A stretch of DNA of 64,000 nt from Terana coerulea (GCA_024811115.1 JAKOGH010000051.1:248001-312000); one strand, 5' to 3'; shown: positions 1 through 12,800, numbered from the stretch's first letter. Numbers and translations: made by a program. The notes: generated from the letters alone by a model not told the origin.

Positions 1-2088
1 CGTGTTCGGTGGTCCTCTCGCATTGGGGCACTCGTCGACGCTTGCTCCGTTCACCAACACGACATTCCTCCCGCCCGTTGGCAAGATCAGCGCTGGCGGT
101 TGCGACTGGGAGGAGGTTGGCGCGATGGGGATCGGTGCGATAGGAGTGGTGGCTGTGGTTGCAGGGCTTGCGTTTGTATCATCGAGGAATGAGAAGCGAA
201 AGGTAAGCTCTTCGCCGGGGCATGACTCTACAGACTGCTGACAAGCATTACTCTCTGCTTCTAGACCAAGACCAAGCAGCGCAAGACCAAGACCAAGTCT
301 CGGTCAGATGCCGTCTTCTCTGAAGTCGCCAAGTCCCCGTCATTTGTCACGAGCCCTGTGACACTTTGTGTGTTCAAGGAGATGGCAACATTTATCGATA
401 GCCTCATCTACCAGGGCGTTTCTACTGGACCGCCGACTTCGGCTTTCGACATCAACATCGAGGTCGTCGACGTTTTGCCACGGATGCCCGAGGTGTGGAT
501 CTACGACACGGTCGACTTCAGCACCCACCCCGAGCTTGTCAGCGCGGAGCTTGTGGATGCCGGTTATGATGCTTCTTCGTGCGTCGAGGCGCTATGCGCT
601 TTTGTCCCGATACCGGTTTGTGTGCCAGTGGTAGCTGAAGATAAGGTAAGCATCGCTGTTGTGTGTAGTCCCTCGTGCTTCTCTAACAAACATTTGGCTC
701 GAACAGAAGTTCGGTGAAGCTCCGCCCGTAGCGGCTGCGGCGGTCAAGGTATGTGTTCTGCTACATGCGGAGGTGCACATAGTGACAACTTATTGATTGG
801 CATCCAGGTTCCCATTGCGACTCCAACCCGAATTACGGAGGCCCAGAGGCTTCACGAGGGCGCTCTATCGGTTATCAGGCACCTCTTCGCCGTCCCTCCG
901 AGCGGACTTCACGAGGGCGCATTGAAGAGCATTCGGTGTCTGTTCAGCCCTCCCGTTGCGTCTGTAGCGACCGACTCTTTGCACATGGGCGCCCTCAAGA
1001 CGATCCATGCCCTCTTCCGCCTTCCTGACACCACGGCTTCCCAGCGCGGCTATGTCCGCACGACCACGTACAAGTACCGCCACGCGCGCCGCGGGAGACT
1101 CTGCATTGGCCGATCGTCTGCGTGGCTGGGTGGAGCACATCGAGCACGCCCCTCGACGTGAGTAGTTTCCACATCCTCTCCGTGCTTACCTTGCTGACTG
1201 ATACTACTCTAGCCGTTCCAGTTCAGAGCAGGACCCGTCGTGGCGATGAGAAGATTCGGATAGAAGGCCGGGAAATCAAGAAGCTGCACGAGGCGCTTCG
1301 TACGACTTGTGCGCGGGCGGCGAGCGAGGAGCGCAAGCAGCTCGATGAAGCAACGGCTATAGTCGTTGTCGGACCCTGGCAGGTCCCCGTCCGTGCAGCA
1401 GGCCAGGCTGCGCTCGTGCAGGACTTCCCGCATGACTTCCCACGCCCTCAGTTCGCCACACCTCACAAGACCCCACACCGCGGCCATGGCTCGTCGCAGA
1501 GGACCACCCGTCGTCACTCGGACGCATTTGTGACTCTCGGGAGGGAGTACTCTTCGGTCGCGAAGCAAGTACCTGTGGATGACCGCCTTGTCTCCCCGTC
1601 CCATGTGGCCCTACTCGACAAGTCCTCTCAGCGTTACCGCGAGCTCGACAGCAAGAAGTCTCGAGGGTACTTGGACCAATTCGTGACGCCCAATAAGCAT
1701 GATGACTGCCTTGGTATGGACTCGGCGGTCCCTGGAGATATGAAGAAGGAGCGAGAGGTGCGGCCATCGTGGTCGATGTTCGACGTGGTTATGAGGCCTG
1801 CGTTCGAGAACATGGGTGGTACGTCTGACTGCGCCCTACTGTCATCCGCATATACTGACACTTTTACCTCGTGTAGTTTGCGATCCTTCCTGGGAACGCG
1901 ATGAGGAACTTATGATGCGCAAGATCAGCCCAAATGCGAGGAACAAGACCGCCTCAGGCCGGCAAGCCAAGACTGTGAAGAAGACAAACGAGGAATACGA
2001 CGACGGATTTGGGTTCCCGAACCGGCGCTGGCGACCTTCGTTCATCGTCAGCTCATCGGAAGGCCCTCGACGCAACGCTAGGGCTTGA
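1..2088 (+). CDS. Uncharacterised protein, copy A of a three-copy family (5' end outside window)
   Basis: I do not recognise a named family. The visible part begins with a hydrophobic, membrane-spanning-like stretch (GIGAIGVVAVVAGLAFVSS) followed by a basic run, then exons near 265-643, 708-748, 808-1157, 1213-1817 and 1878-2088 joined by GT-AG introns. At about 850-1025 there are three repeats of the form LHxGALxxIxxLFxxP. The protein ends with a KTNEEYDDGFGFPNRRW-type tail and a stop at 2086-2088. One base appears to be missing or extra near 1090, where the frame moves to DSALADRLRGWVEHIEHAP. Decayed paralogues lie at 25.8-26.9 kb and 32.2-33.5 kb on the other strand. The start codon is upstream of the window. 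Function unknown; a single-pass membrane protein is an inference. Confidence 0.6.
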
Positions 2089-2402
2089 GACGACTACCCC
2101 TCTTCCCCGCCGCGGCGCACTGACCGGATAAGCTATCGGCTGTGACAACCTGACCCTCTGCCGTACCCGCTGGGTCTCGGCGTCGTCTTGTTTGTTCACG
2201 TCGTAGTTTATTCGCTCGGTGTGTTGTGTGCGCTCCGCTATCCTCGGTTCATCTCGCCCGTCATCGTCGTTTATCCTGTCCACGTCCGTTGTCGTCTCCG
2301 CCCTACAAGAGCTTCGTCTCTCGCTGTCGCCTTTCGCCTCATCCATGCCGCCGCTACTACGCCCGTTACCGCCGTCGATACTCCACCAGTTCTGTTCATG
2401 AT

Positions 2403-2990
2403 CATTGGTGGTACGTCTGACTGCCCCGTGCTTTCATTCGCTTCCGCTGACATCTCCGCCTTAGAAGACAAACGAGGAGTACGACGACGGGATTGGGTTC
2501 CCGAATCGGCGCTGGCAACCATCGTTCATCGCCAGCTCAACGGAAGGCGCTTGACGCAATGCTCCGACTTGAGGCGACCATCCCACCTTCCTCGCCGCAG
2601 CAAACTGAGCGGATAGACCATCGGCCGTGACAACTTGACCTTCTGCCGTACCTGCTGGGTCTTGGCGTCGTCTTGTTTGTTCGCGGTCGTGGGTTATTCG
2701 TTTGGTTTGCGGCGTGCGCTCCGCCATCCACCATCCCCTCTCTCCTAATCGTCTTTCGTCGTCTCAGCATTGTGGCCTTATCCTTTCAAGCTCCACTTGC
2801 GCTGTTCATCCCAAGGCCCGGAGCACTCCTTGCGATTGCCTTTGGTCTGGACCGCCCTGCCGCTGCCACCCCCGCCGGCTGTCGCCTTCGTTACGTCCCT
2901 CGGGAGTTTTGCAGGCTGTCTCCTCTTCCACGCGCTCCTACCTGTCAGTTCCGTCAGGGAACAACTGCGTCGACCCACTTCCCTTTCTTT
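2403..2990 (+). repeat. Tandem duplicate of the 3' end of copy A
   Basis: The segment repeats 1810-2400. It has the same intron start (GGTGGTACGTCTGACTGC), the same last-exon sequence for KTNEEYDDG with a changed frame, and the same downstream DNA (GTGACAACxTGACC..TCTGCCGTACC and GCGTCGTCTTGTTTGTTC). It lies directly after the first unit. No complete reading frame runs through it, so it is a duplicated tail and 3' flank rather than a second gene. Confidence 0.75.
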
Positions 2991-3340
2991 CCTCATGTCT
3001 CGGACAATCTCAGACGTGTACTCTTGGATTACTCTCTTTCTTTCTGACTGGATAGATCATGAACCCACGGATTTGTATACATTTCGCGGCCTTTAACGTG
3101 CCCTAGCATCTATTCCCCACATCCCCTAATATTTACCCTCTAGTTAATGTAGTGTACTACTTGCCGTATTCCCGCGTCTTCACACAGTGTCGCATTTCCT
3201 CATTTTCCTCGTCTTCATTATAATTCATTATATCCAAGTATCCAAGTATCTCTTAGTCCCGGCCGTATTAATAGACAATCTCCGTGTATCATTGATTTAT
3301 ACGCAAGCATGGGCTTCTGTTCGCATACGTTCGACCTTGT
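2991..3340. other. 3' flank of the copy-A family, no gene seen
   Basis: AT-richer DNA without a convincing reading frame. The stretch around 3070-3200 (AATATTTACCC, GTTAATGTAG, TACTACTTGCCGTAT) is recognisable, inverted, next to copy B at 24.88-25.1 kb and copy C at 31.38-31.62 kb. It is therefore part of the duplicated family segment and probably the 3' untranslated or flanking region. Confidence 0.5.
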
Positions 3341-3859
3341 CTTAGCTGGTATGTCTAGAGGGCGATGTCTGGATTACAGAAGGCATCTGTGAGCGCAGGG
3401 TATGTTCATGAGGAATTGTGAGACAGAACTTACCAGTAGTTGGTATCAGAAATGACTGCAATAAGTACCGTATTAACTACTGGTTGGCAAGTAGGCAGTT
3501 CTCCTGGGATGAGTAGCAGCCGGACGAATTGGGCAATGATGAAAACATACTCATTACACACAACTAACAACAAAGCAAGCGAGATAGCGTAGGCCCAACA
3601 GACAGCATCGTGGGCCAAAGAACAATATTTACAGCCTGAGATCCACATTCTAGATGGTTTCCCCGTGCGCTCGAGGTGGATTTGCGTATCGACGGTGTTC
3701 GTGCTGAGGAACCACCAGACGTGAACCTTCTTGGTCTGCCCAAACCGGCGTACGCGGCCAATCGCCTGCGTCTCGCATGCCTCGTAGATCTCCTGGGACG
3801 GCGCGAGTAACGGCGAGAGGAAGATTGCGTGGTTCGCACCCGTCAGATTCGCGCCGCTT
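3341..3859 (-). pseudogene. Duplicated tail of the DNMT5 gene plus its 3' flank
   Basis: This segment is closely similar to 6311-6838. It contains the last 70 or so codons of the DNMT5 helicase domain (motif VI region with QAIGRVRRFGQTKKVHVW) and about 300 bases of what is, at the intact gene, downstream DNA. Similarity stops abruptly after GATTCGCGCCGCTT at 3859, where the intact gene continues. It lacks everything upstream, so it cannot encode a working protein. It sits as a direct repeat on the far side of the arrestin-like gene at 3868-6139, whose stop codon is only about 9 bases from the break. Confidence 0.85.
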
Positions 3860-3867
3860 AAAAATAT

Positions 3868-6139
3868 TCACGTTAAAGGATCGTAGCTTCTTGCTGAAAA
3901 AGCATGAGGCCGCGGTCCAGGAGCATACGCCGTCACAACCTCCACAGGAATAGTCAACAGAGGGGTGTCATCTCGACACTCTGCACAGAACCCGACGGCT
4001 CTAGGCGCGTAAAAGCAGACAGAGTACTATAACAGAATTATCAGTACATCTTTACGAATTCTACCCATTAGCAAGGCGCACCGAGATCTGGTACAGGCCA
4101 AATCGTGTTGAGGGTACAAGGTTTTGCTGTAGATGAATCTCGCCCCGCAAGGCTCCTCGTATACTTCTCCGTACTCGGAGAATGAGATGTGCTCAAACCA
4201 GGGGATGTTGGAAGCAGTACTGCAGCTTGAAGATACTCCACGGACTCCCGCGGCGCGCGCACGTAGGACGGGTGAATATCCGCTAGAGGCCAATGACGTT
4301 CTGGGAAGCTTCCTCCAGGTACATCGGAATGCTGGTAGCCGATTGACAAGGCCCGTTGAAGGCAGATACGCATGGAGTTTGACGAGGATATGAGATCGAG
4401 AGCCTGACTATCTTGGCATTCCATAAAAATTGAAACGGGGATGATTGAGCCTCGCGTGAAGGATAGCTGGTGTATAGAGTTAACGAAGATGTGCACAGGT
4501 TATTTGCTTCAGATACTCACAGGCTGCGCGACCGAAGCCTAGGGTACACAGAAATTGTTTGACTAGTTAGTGGGATGAAGTACGCATACAAGCCGTTGAA
4601 GAACAACTCACGGTGTACTGTACGCGTACAAATCTTGAGTTAAACACTGTTCCGCACATAGTGATCTGCGGGAGACAATACCATCCCGTTGGATCGTCGC
4701 GTACTCCGGGACACGGGCGCGACGCCTCATAAGAAAGCTGGGCTTTGATGGACGGCGAGTTCGGAGCCATTATCGGCGTGTAATGGACATTTGTCTCTAT
4801 CCTATATTGGATATGTTCAGTCAAACGTTTAGTCAAACGGTATCAGACACTGGTTTGCACGTACTTTGTCGATGGCTTGAATCGTTTATATGTGACGGTA
4901 GCAAAACTCGATAGTTGATGGTAACTCCAGTGTTACGCGGAAGATATGTACCGGGTAGTTTGAATGAATTTGTCACCCCGTCTTGATTGAGCGTCACCTC
5001 GCCTGGGAGCGTTAGGGAGTACGGCCATACATGGCTTCCCGAGGGCTTTGCGGGCCTAAAGTCAACTGTGCGCCTTGGCCCCCTACCGCGTTCGACGACC
5101 AGAGTTCTGCTGGATGTTCTGCGAACGGAAATCTGGCAGCTGATGATAATATTAGCTCGCCTTGAACCTACAGCTATACGTTTAGAATTGTTGGCTCATT
5201 TCATGCAATTAGCAACTCACCGTCACCGACACGGCTTTGATGTTTGTTGTGCCGTCCAGATCCAGCTCGACAGACCCGGTAATTGGCTCCCCTTCTATCA
5301 GGTAGGGAATTCGAGACGTCGCCGAAGCCTTACTAGTGACTTTCAACGTGAGCCACTTTTTGCCACGCTTGTCTCGGAAATCAAAGGAGTGCGTTAATGG
5401 CTCTCGGGTGAAGCTGAGAAGAGAGGGGTTTTGGGGAGGTAGAGAAGGCATTATGGACTGATCGGAAGACACCGGCGGAGACGCTTGGGATGGTGTGCGA
5501 ATGGTCGAGGTGTCGCTCGTACTTGCTGTCGGGCTCGGACTGTCCGGCCTGGGCTCACTGCGGGCGCGACCGAGTAAGGCTATTATTTTCAAGTACTGGA
5601 CACGAGATCTTACCTTATCCTAAATGCTCCTGGGATGATTACGTAGGCCGCAGACTCTCTTTTCGTCCTGACTTTGAGCTTGTCCAGCATCTCCATAGCT
5701 TTGCATAGAGGCGCCAGCACTTCAGCGCAGACGGCCCGAAATGCAGACAGCTCGGGATCGCCGCTCATCCAATGCAAAAGATCATGGGCGAGAGACGTCG
5801 AGGCCATAGCCAATGCCACAAAGTTCTGGCACAGATCGCGGAGACGCCATCGAGGGATGCCTATGGTATCTCCTTGAGGAGAGTGCTCAGGCGGTGGTAG
5901 GTCTCTGAGCACTCCAGGTAGCGCGGCTGCAAGCTTCATAAAAATGGGCAGCTGACTACCAATGCCCTGTGCTGCTGATTCTATACCAGCTAACGGGCTT
6001 GAATGGTAGTCAGGAAGTGTGTCGCTGAAAACGAAGTCACAGTCAGTTTTGTGGATCATAACAGAGAGACGTACGTCATGTATGGGGAGGAGAGATGAAA
6101 ATCAAGTAACGAGCGGTCGTCATGTTGAACATTCAGTCG
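3868..6139 (-). CDS. Helical-domain plus arrestin-like protein, copy 1 (5' end unresolved)
   Basis: Reading on the reverse strand, exons encode first a helix-rich region of about 130 residues (IPRWRLRDLCQNFVALAMAS, LAHDLLHWMSGDPE), then a Ser/Pro-rich linker, then an arrestin-like fold. The arrestin part shows WLTLKVTSKAS, GSVELDLDGTTNIKAVSV, a LP..VTxNYR strand and the C-terminal FYAPRAVGF and VEVVTAYAPGPRP segments. Arrestin-like proteins in fungi act as adaptors in endocytosis and ubiquitylation of membrane proteins; no PY motif was seen here. A single extra base near 4155 breaks the frame before RGEIHLQQ. The stop is at 3868-3870. No convincing first exon was found before 6139, and the DNMT5 duplication edge at 6311 may have cut it off. 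Related copies lie at 29.0-30.7 kb and 35.6-38.2 kb. Confidence 0.6.
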
Positions 6140-6310
6140 CTAGGGTAGATTTAGTATGCCGCGGCCATGGTGACCAAGAGCCGTCGGAGGCAGTATAAAC
6201 CTTGAGCTTAAGCCATACGCTAGTCAGCGCTGTTCAAGGTTCGCGCTCATCCGGACAGATTGCCGCACACTAGCGAGTGCACGTTCGGAAATGTATATTC
6301 ACCGGGACTA

Positions 6311-6838
6311 GCTTATCTTGGCCGGCGTGTCTGGAGGGCGCGGTCTGGGCTACACAAGGCTCTGTCAGTGCAGGTTACGTTCGTGAGGAATTATGAGACA
6401 AACCTCGCCAGTACGTGATAACAGTGAGGACAGGAGTATGGTACTAACCATGGTTTGACAACTGGGCGGTTCACCTGGAATGAGTAGCAGCCGGACAAAT
6501 TTGGACAATGATGATAGCATATTCATTACACACAACTAACAACAAAACAAGTGAGATAGCACAGGTCAAACAAACAACATCTTACGAGTAAGCCAAAGAA
6601 CAATATTCACAGCTGGAGATTTACGGTCTAGATGGTTTTCCTCGTGCGCTCGAGGTAGATTTGGTCATCGATTGTGTTCGTGCTGATAAACCGCCAGACG
6701 TGGACCTTCTTGGTCTGCCCAAACCGGCGTACGCGGCCAATCGCCTGTGTCTCGCATGCCTCGTAGATCTCCTGGGACGGCGCGAGTAACGGCGAGAGGA
6801 AGATCGCGTGGTTGGCACCCGTCAGATTCGCGCCGCTT
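6311..6838 (-). repeat. Intact partner of the DNMT5-tail direct repeat
   Basis: The 3' flank and last coding stretch of the DNMT5 gene, matched by the shortened copy at 3341-3859 in the same orientation. Shared landmarks are GTGAGGAATTxTGAGACA, GGxATGAGTAGCAGCCGGAC and the coding part ending in GCGCCGCTT. The pair encloses the arrestin-like gene. Confidence 0.85.
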
Positions 6839-9800
6839 GCGCTCTCGTCCATGACGTTCAGGAGCAGCACCCGCTCGGACTCGTCGTTTTGGTACTTGTC
6901 TAGCGCCTTCGACCGCTGGGAGGCCGAGCCCTTGATCTCAAGGAAGCTAATTTTGTTCGCCGCTAGCGCCTCGCCGACTTTCTTCATGAGGTCGGGGAAC
7001 TGCACGAAGATGAGGACACGCTCCTCCTCCGGGATGCGTTTGCTAGGAGAGTGTAAGCCATATATCACCAGTAACACTTGTCGACGACTTACGTGATCAG
7101 TTCTATGACTTTCTCGAGCTTCATACCATAGTGCTTTGCATTGCGGTCCCTAGCTGCGTCTTCGACTCCCAGAGTGTCCCCCTTCACGACGTTCAGCACA
7201 CGCGCCGCGGCATTGCATGCGGACTTGTTCTTGGGCGCGCTCTGCTTGTCCGACGTGTCCATGGCGTCCGCGGCGTTCAGCGCATGGGCCGCATATACAC
7301 ACTCCTCGCGCTCAGCATGGTCTTGCACACATTCATAGCAGCCAATGTGCCCGCAGCTGGACAGCACCGCGACTTCGTCTATTGTCAGCTTTCGGTCGTT
7401 GCACCGGGCTGTGGGGCAGTGGAGGTCGAGCGCCTTCTCCCGGTGCCGCTGCAGGTCGCGCACGACCGTGAAGTAGCGTAGCGAGCGCACGCGTCCGGTG
7501 AGCTCCTTGGTGATACGCCGGATCTCGTGCGTGTGCTCGCGGTGTGCCCAGATCGCCTGCTTCCTCTTCTCGCTGTAGCGCTCCTGGTCGGCCTGCTTCT
7601 TCTGGCCCTTCGCATTCTGCTTGGCCGCGGCATGGCCCGACGGCTTGTGAAGCTCGGTCTTCTTGAGCAGCTCCTCGACGATCGCAGTCGCGTCCGCATC
7701 CCCCACGCCCTCGGTGTAGCAGACACGCACGTACTCGCGGAAGAGCGACTCTTCGTGCACGTCCCCGTGCTCCTTCGCGATCTGCTTCTCCTGCTTGATC
7801 GCCTCCTTGAGCTTCTTGACGAGCTCGTCCTTGCAGTTATCAAGCTGCTTCGTCCGCTCTTCGACAATGATCTCGCACGCCCGCATCGCGTTGTCCTTCT
7901 TGGCTTCGAGGTCGAAGTGCGAGCAGCGCTTCAACAGGGCTTCTTCGGCAGAGCTGCGAATGTCTCTTCAGCGCTACAATACAGGTTCATGAAACCGTTA
8001 GACTTACGAGCTCTCACCAAGGGCTTGGGCTAGACGCTTTTCACGATCACTCTCGCTCTTCTTGCTGCGCTTCACCGTCATGTCAAGAGCCCGAAGATGA
8101 TGTTCAAGCTCGAGGTAGATGGCTCGTTCGGCAGCGGGAAGCTCGATTCGCTCGATGGACTCTTCGACGGGTATCTCGTCGATCTCAGCAATGTTCTGTA
8201 AAATATTAATCAGCATCCAGAGACAGACCGACTGAAGTGAGAAGACGTGCCTGTCGGACAAACTGGTCCAGGAATTTTTGGCCCAACTCGTGCCGGTGGG
8301 CGTGCCACTCCAGACTGTGGACCTCGCGGAATGAATGGAACCTCTCAACGGCTGCATGCAAATATTAGGCTGCGTATATGAGAACTTAGAGAAAATGAAT
8401 GAGAACGTACCTGTCTGCTCACGCAGTCTCTTCTTGGCCGACACACCTTCTCCATCGTCGTCTACGCCCAGGTGAATGTTCAAAAATGCCGAGATGGTCT
8501 TCAAGGCTCCGAAGTCCTGGACGGGAGGGGTGCCGGAAAGGACCCAATGGCGCTCCGCCGTGATGTTCGAGATCATCGACAGCGTTTTGCCTTCGAGGTA
8601 CGTGTACTCGTCGACGACCTTGCGTGCCCAGTAGAACATCTCGAGCGGGGGCGCCTTCATCTCGGTCCAGTCGTGCTTGACCGCGACGCTCCCAAGCTTC
8701 CACGGATCACTGTCCTCGCGGCGCGCCTTCTTCGCAGGCCGCTTCTTCGTTTCCTCGTCGTCGCTCGAGTTTTCGGGCGTCTTGCGCTTCGTGCCCTTGC
8801 CCTTGGCCTTCGCAGCGGCAGCCTTGGCCTTGCCCTTCTTCGGTTTCGGTTCGTCGTCGACGTCCATGCCGTCCGTTGCCTCAGACTCCGACGCGTCGGC
8901 TGTCGCAGCGCTCTTCACCTTCCGTGTTGGCTTGGCCACCGCCTTGCCCTTGCCTTTGCCTTCTTGACGATCACGACATCCGAGTCGGACTCATCGTCCA
9001 CCTCCATCTCTTCGACACTTTCTTCGGCCAGGGAAACCTCGAAGTCAGACTCGTCGTCTGCCTTTTTCCTCACGACTCTCTTCGAAGAAGTGGCCTTTTG
9101 CCCCTGGCTTTCGGCTTTTCGACTTCCACCATATCCTCGTCGTCGTCAGAGATGACAATGCTGGCCTTCTTGCGGATGCGCTGAGGTCTGGCCACGGGTA
9201 CGTCCGACGAGCCTTCGGCATCCGAGGAGAGCTCAATAGGAGAAGTCGGCGGCGACGTTGCAGGGGAAGAATTCCGTGGGCGCGAAGGAACAACGACTTC
9301 CATTACCTTGCCGTTGCGCGGCGCCGCCTTTTGGACCTTGCGTTTGGCTGGGGCCACTGCAGGCTTCACCTCATCCACTACCGCCATGGCCTGATCGCGG
9401 TAGGACTTGCCCTTCAAGCGTTTCGTTGGCTTGACGAGCTGCTCGTCGTGATTCCCTGTAGTGACACACTCAGTGTACATCCTGCGGAAAAAAAGCACAC
9501 AATGCGCACCTTGCTTCCCGACCTCCCTGATCTTCTCAAGGACTTTCGTCGGCCCATGCTTGTCCACCTGCAGCTGGTCGACCTGCTCCTTCAGCGCCTC
9601 AAGTGTCGTCTCGAGCCGTGCATTGAAGTACCGCCCGTCCTGGTTCTCAGGTAGACCGCTGCCGGCCGCAAATGCGCTCAAGTTCTGCAAGTATACCGGG
9701 CTCTTGAATAGGTTCGATGCAACGATGACAATGTCCGCGGCTTGAACCTTCTCGATCGTCAGACTGTTGATGTGCGAGACCGACGCAAGCTCTTCAACCT

Positions 9801-12800
9801 TGAACCGCTTGCCCGCGAACTTTTCGCACTCCGACTTCCACTGTTTCGTCAGATGCGGAGGTACGATCACCAGCGTCGCCTTCACAGGGATTTTGCCCGC
9901 CATTCCTGTCTTGTTCGCCTTCTCGAAGCCTTTCTCAACATCGGCCGCCGTGCAATCGATGAGCCCGAGCGTGATCGCAGTCTTGCCGTATCCGACCTGG
10001 TCCGCGAGCACGCCGCCGCGGACGTGATTTGGCCTTTGCGCGCGGCCTTCGACACGCCACCCGAGCGGCTCCAGGATAGCCTCGGAAATCTCCTCCTCAA
10101 TGAAGGGCGGAGTGTCGGCGGCCTCCTGCTGAACCATCCACGTTAGGGAACGCAGTTGCTCCGGACGCAGCTTAAACTTCTTAAACGACGGCGGTTGCGC
10201 GTGCTTGTCGTCGTTCTTATTGCTGGCCAGCACGAACTTTGGGAGCTGGAGCTTCGCGACGGACGTGAAGTCGGTGTGCAAGCGCCACCCCAGCGTCGGG
10301 CTCCCGGCGCGTCCCTTCGACGGCAGGCGGGCGACCGCGCGGTGCATGAGCGACGCGATGTTGATCCCAATCCGCACGTGCCCTGTCCCGTCCTCCTCGA
10401 GCTTCAGCTGCGTCACGAACGGCGCGGGCCTGCGCTTCAGAGCACGCTCGTACGCGCCCGCCTGCGCTGTGTCCTCTACCGCAACGATCTTGTTCTTCTC
10501 GTTGCGCGCCCAGCGGATGGCGGGAGCGGGTGGGGCGCAACGCGCACAATCGATGTGGTCCGCGTGCGGGGCGACCTCCTGCCATTCCGTAAAGTCCTCG
10601 TCGTTCTTCACGCGCTCGGTCAGCCATGCGAGCGACTTGAAAGTCAGACGCTCGTGGATCTTGTCGACCTCCCGCCATACCCCGCGCTCCCATTCGGGGC
10701 CCACCTGGTCATGCAGCGGGACGCGACACACGAGCACGGCGGTCGCGCTCTTGCAAGCATCGCTCGACAAGCTGACCGCGAGCCGGTCGCTTGGTACGGC
10801 GAAGAATGCCTGACGGTCGGGTGCAGGCTACAGTATAATATAAACTTAGGTCAACGGGCAGGGTAGCAAATATTCACTCCGCACATACCTGTAACCGAGT
10901 CTCCTCCGACCCGACCCACGTGCACGGAACCTTGGCAGCCACGGTCTGTGAACCCTCGACGTCCGACTGTCTCCATGACGCATCGAAGTGGCAGATAATG
11001 GGGCGCGTCTCGCCATACTCATACCGCCGCTTGCTGATCGTGAGCACAAAAGTGTCATCCTTGGGTGCGCCGCAGCGCGTTGGGTCAAGCATCAAAAACA
11101 CGGGGGCTTGTCCACGTCGGCGGGCGTCGCCTGTCGGCGGTGGAGTGCGCCGTTCGCGGTACCGCATTTGTCGAGGAGGACGTACGTGCCCACAACGTCT
11201 GCGTCGAGCTTGGCAGCGTGCTCGGGCGCGGCGGTGATCACCAGCCGCGAGTGCACCATCTTGTCGCGGAACTCGGGCGCCTGAAGGCCGATCTTGGCCT
11301 CCCAACTAGGCACGGGGTCGCTGCCTTCAACGGTGAGCTCGAGCTTCTGTGGGCTCGGGAGCGCGAACTCCCAGGTGCCGGCGAACAAGCTCCCGGTGCA
11401 CCGCAGGCGGCCAACGGGGTTCCCCTCGAGGAACGCGCGCAGTTTCGAGCTCGCCGGCTCGCTCTCCTTCGGCTTGGCGAAGAACCGCCATTCGGGTTGC
11501 TGGGGATGAAGCGACAGCTGGAGCGATGCATATTGGGACTCGTACACCACTGTCCAGATCTCCTGTCGTTTCGGCTCCGCGAAGCGTAGCTCTCCTTCGG
11601 CGGCACGAAGTACAGCTTCGGACCAGCCCGTCCACATCTTCTCAACGATATCCGCGCCTGCCTCTGCCTTCAGGTTATCCAGCAGCCCCTGAGTGATACC
11701 GGGAATGACCAACGCCATGGGCAAGCTGCTCTTTAGCTCCTTTGCGAAGGTCGCAGGCGTGAGACGCTGATTCGCCACCGTGTCGATGGCCTCAAAGTTG
11801 TGCTCGGGACGTCCGCCGCACTTTACGCACGACGATGAGCCGCAATCTCGGCAGCGATTCAGGACACGCTCTGTAATGTCCTTGCGGCCCTCGCACTCGC
11901 ACAGCCGTGCGCTTCGCTGCGCGTCGACGAGTAGGTCGGAGAGCGGCTTGTGCGACGTAGCCGCCAGATCCAGCGGCTTCTCAACAAGCTGGTCCTGGCC
12001 GGAAATGTGGTCCTCCGGCGACTGCTGCCCAAGCTCCAGTGTGTCCGTCTTCATGACCACGTCTTCCACATCGTCGTCAGCCTCGACGACAGCGTCTTTG
12101 TCATGCCGCTCCTCGTATGTGCGCTTGTCATCGCCAGCTTTGAGCAGGTTCTGTCCAACGACGAGGGCAACCAGCATACATGCACCGACAACGGTTGTAG
12201 ACATTGCATTACCGGCAAGATCCGCCAATTGGTCCTCGCTTTCACGCGTCAACAGTAGCTCGTCAACAGGAAGGCCTTGCATAGATAGGGCTTCGAGGCC
12301 AACAAGGGGCCCCCTCGATTCGTGACATAGGGAATCATCGTCGGAGTCAGACACGGACAGAGGCCCATCTTGTTAAATCCGGTCATGCGGTCGACGTTTT
12401 GCGACAGATTCCATACAGCACTGCAAGTGTGCGGTCAGGAAATCATCCGGTACTCAAGGTCAAAGAAATTATAAACTCACGTCTTGTACGAAGGGTCGAG
12501 ACCTGTCTGCGCAGAGCGCAAGAGCAAGATGTCCATAAGGTCCCAAACACGCTCGACTTGGCCAGTGCCCCAGTCGTTCCACGCAAAGTCTTGTAGCTTG
12601 CAGAAGCCGCCGGTCTCCCAACCGGTGAGCGGCCGCTTGTTACCCAGCTCTTCTTCCAGGCGTGCCCGCTGGTGCCGGGACTCGCAGCGGCCCCAGTCCG
12701 TGCGTCCCGTCCTCCTTTCGCCGGAATTGAATCCCTCCTTGACGAGGCGCTCCCGTGCGTGCTGCACACGAGGATCGTCGGTGGGTAAGAGAAACGCGTC

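Noticed and set aside
2200..3050. Several overlapping forward frames of 60-140 codons
   Set aside because: They fall in the duplicated 3' flank of copy A, have no family similarity and overlap one another in different frames.
8004..8939. Stand-alone reverse-strand gene starting MAKPTRKVKSAATAD
   Set aside because: It is an internal piece of DNMT5 opened by a frame break in a lysine-rich linker; the SNF2 motifs run through it.
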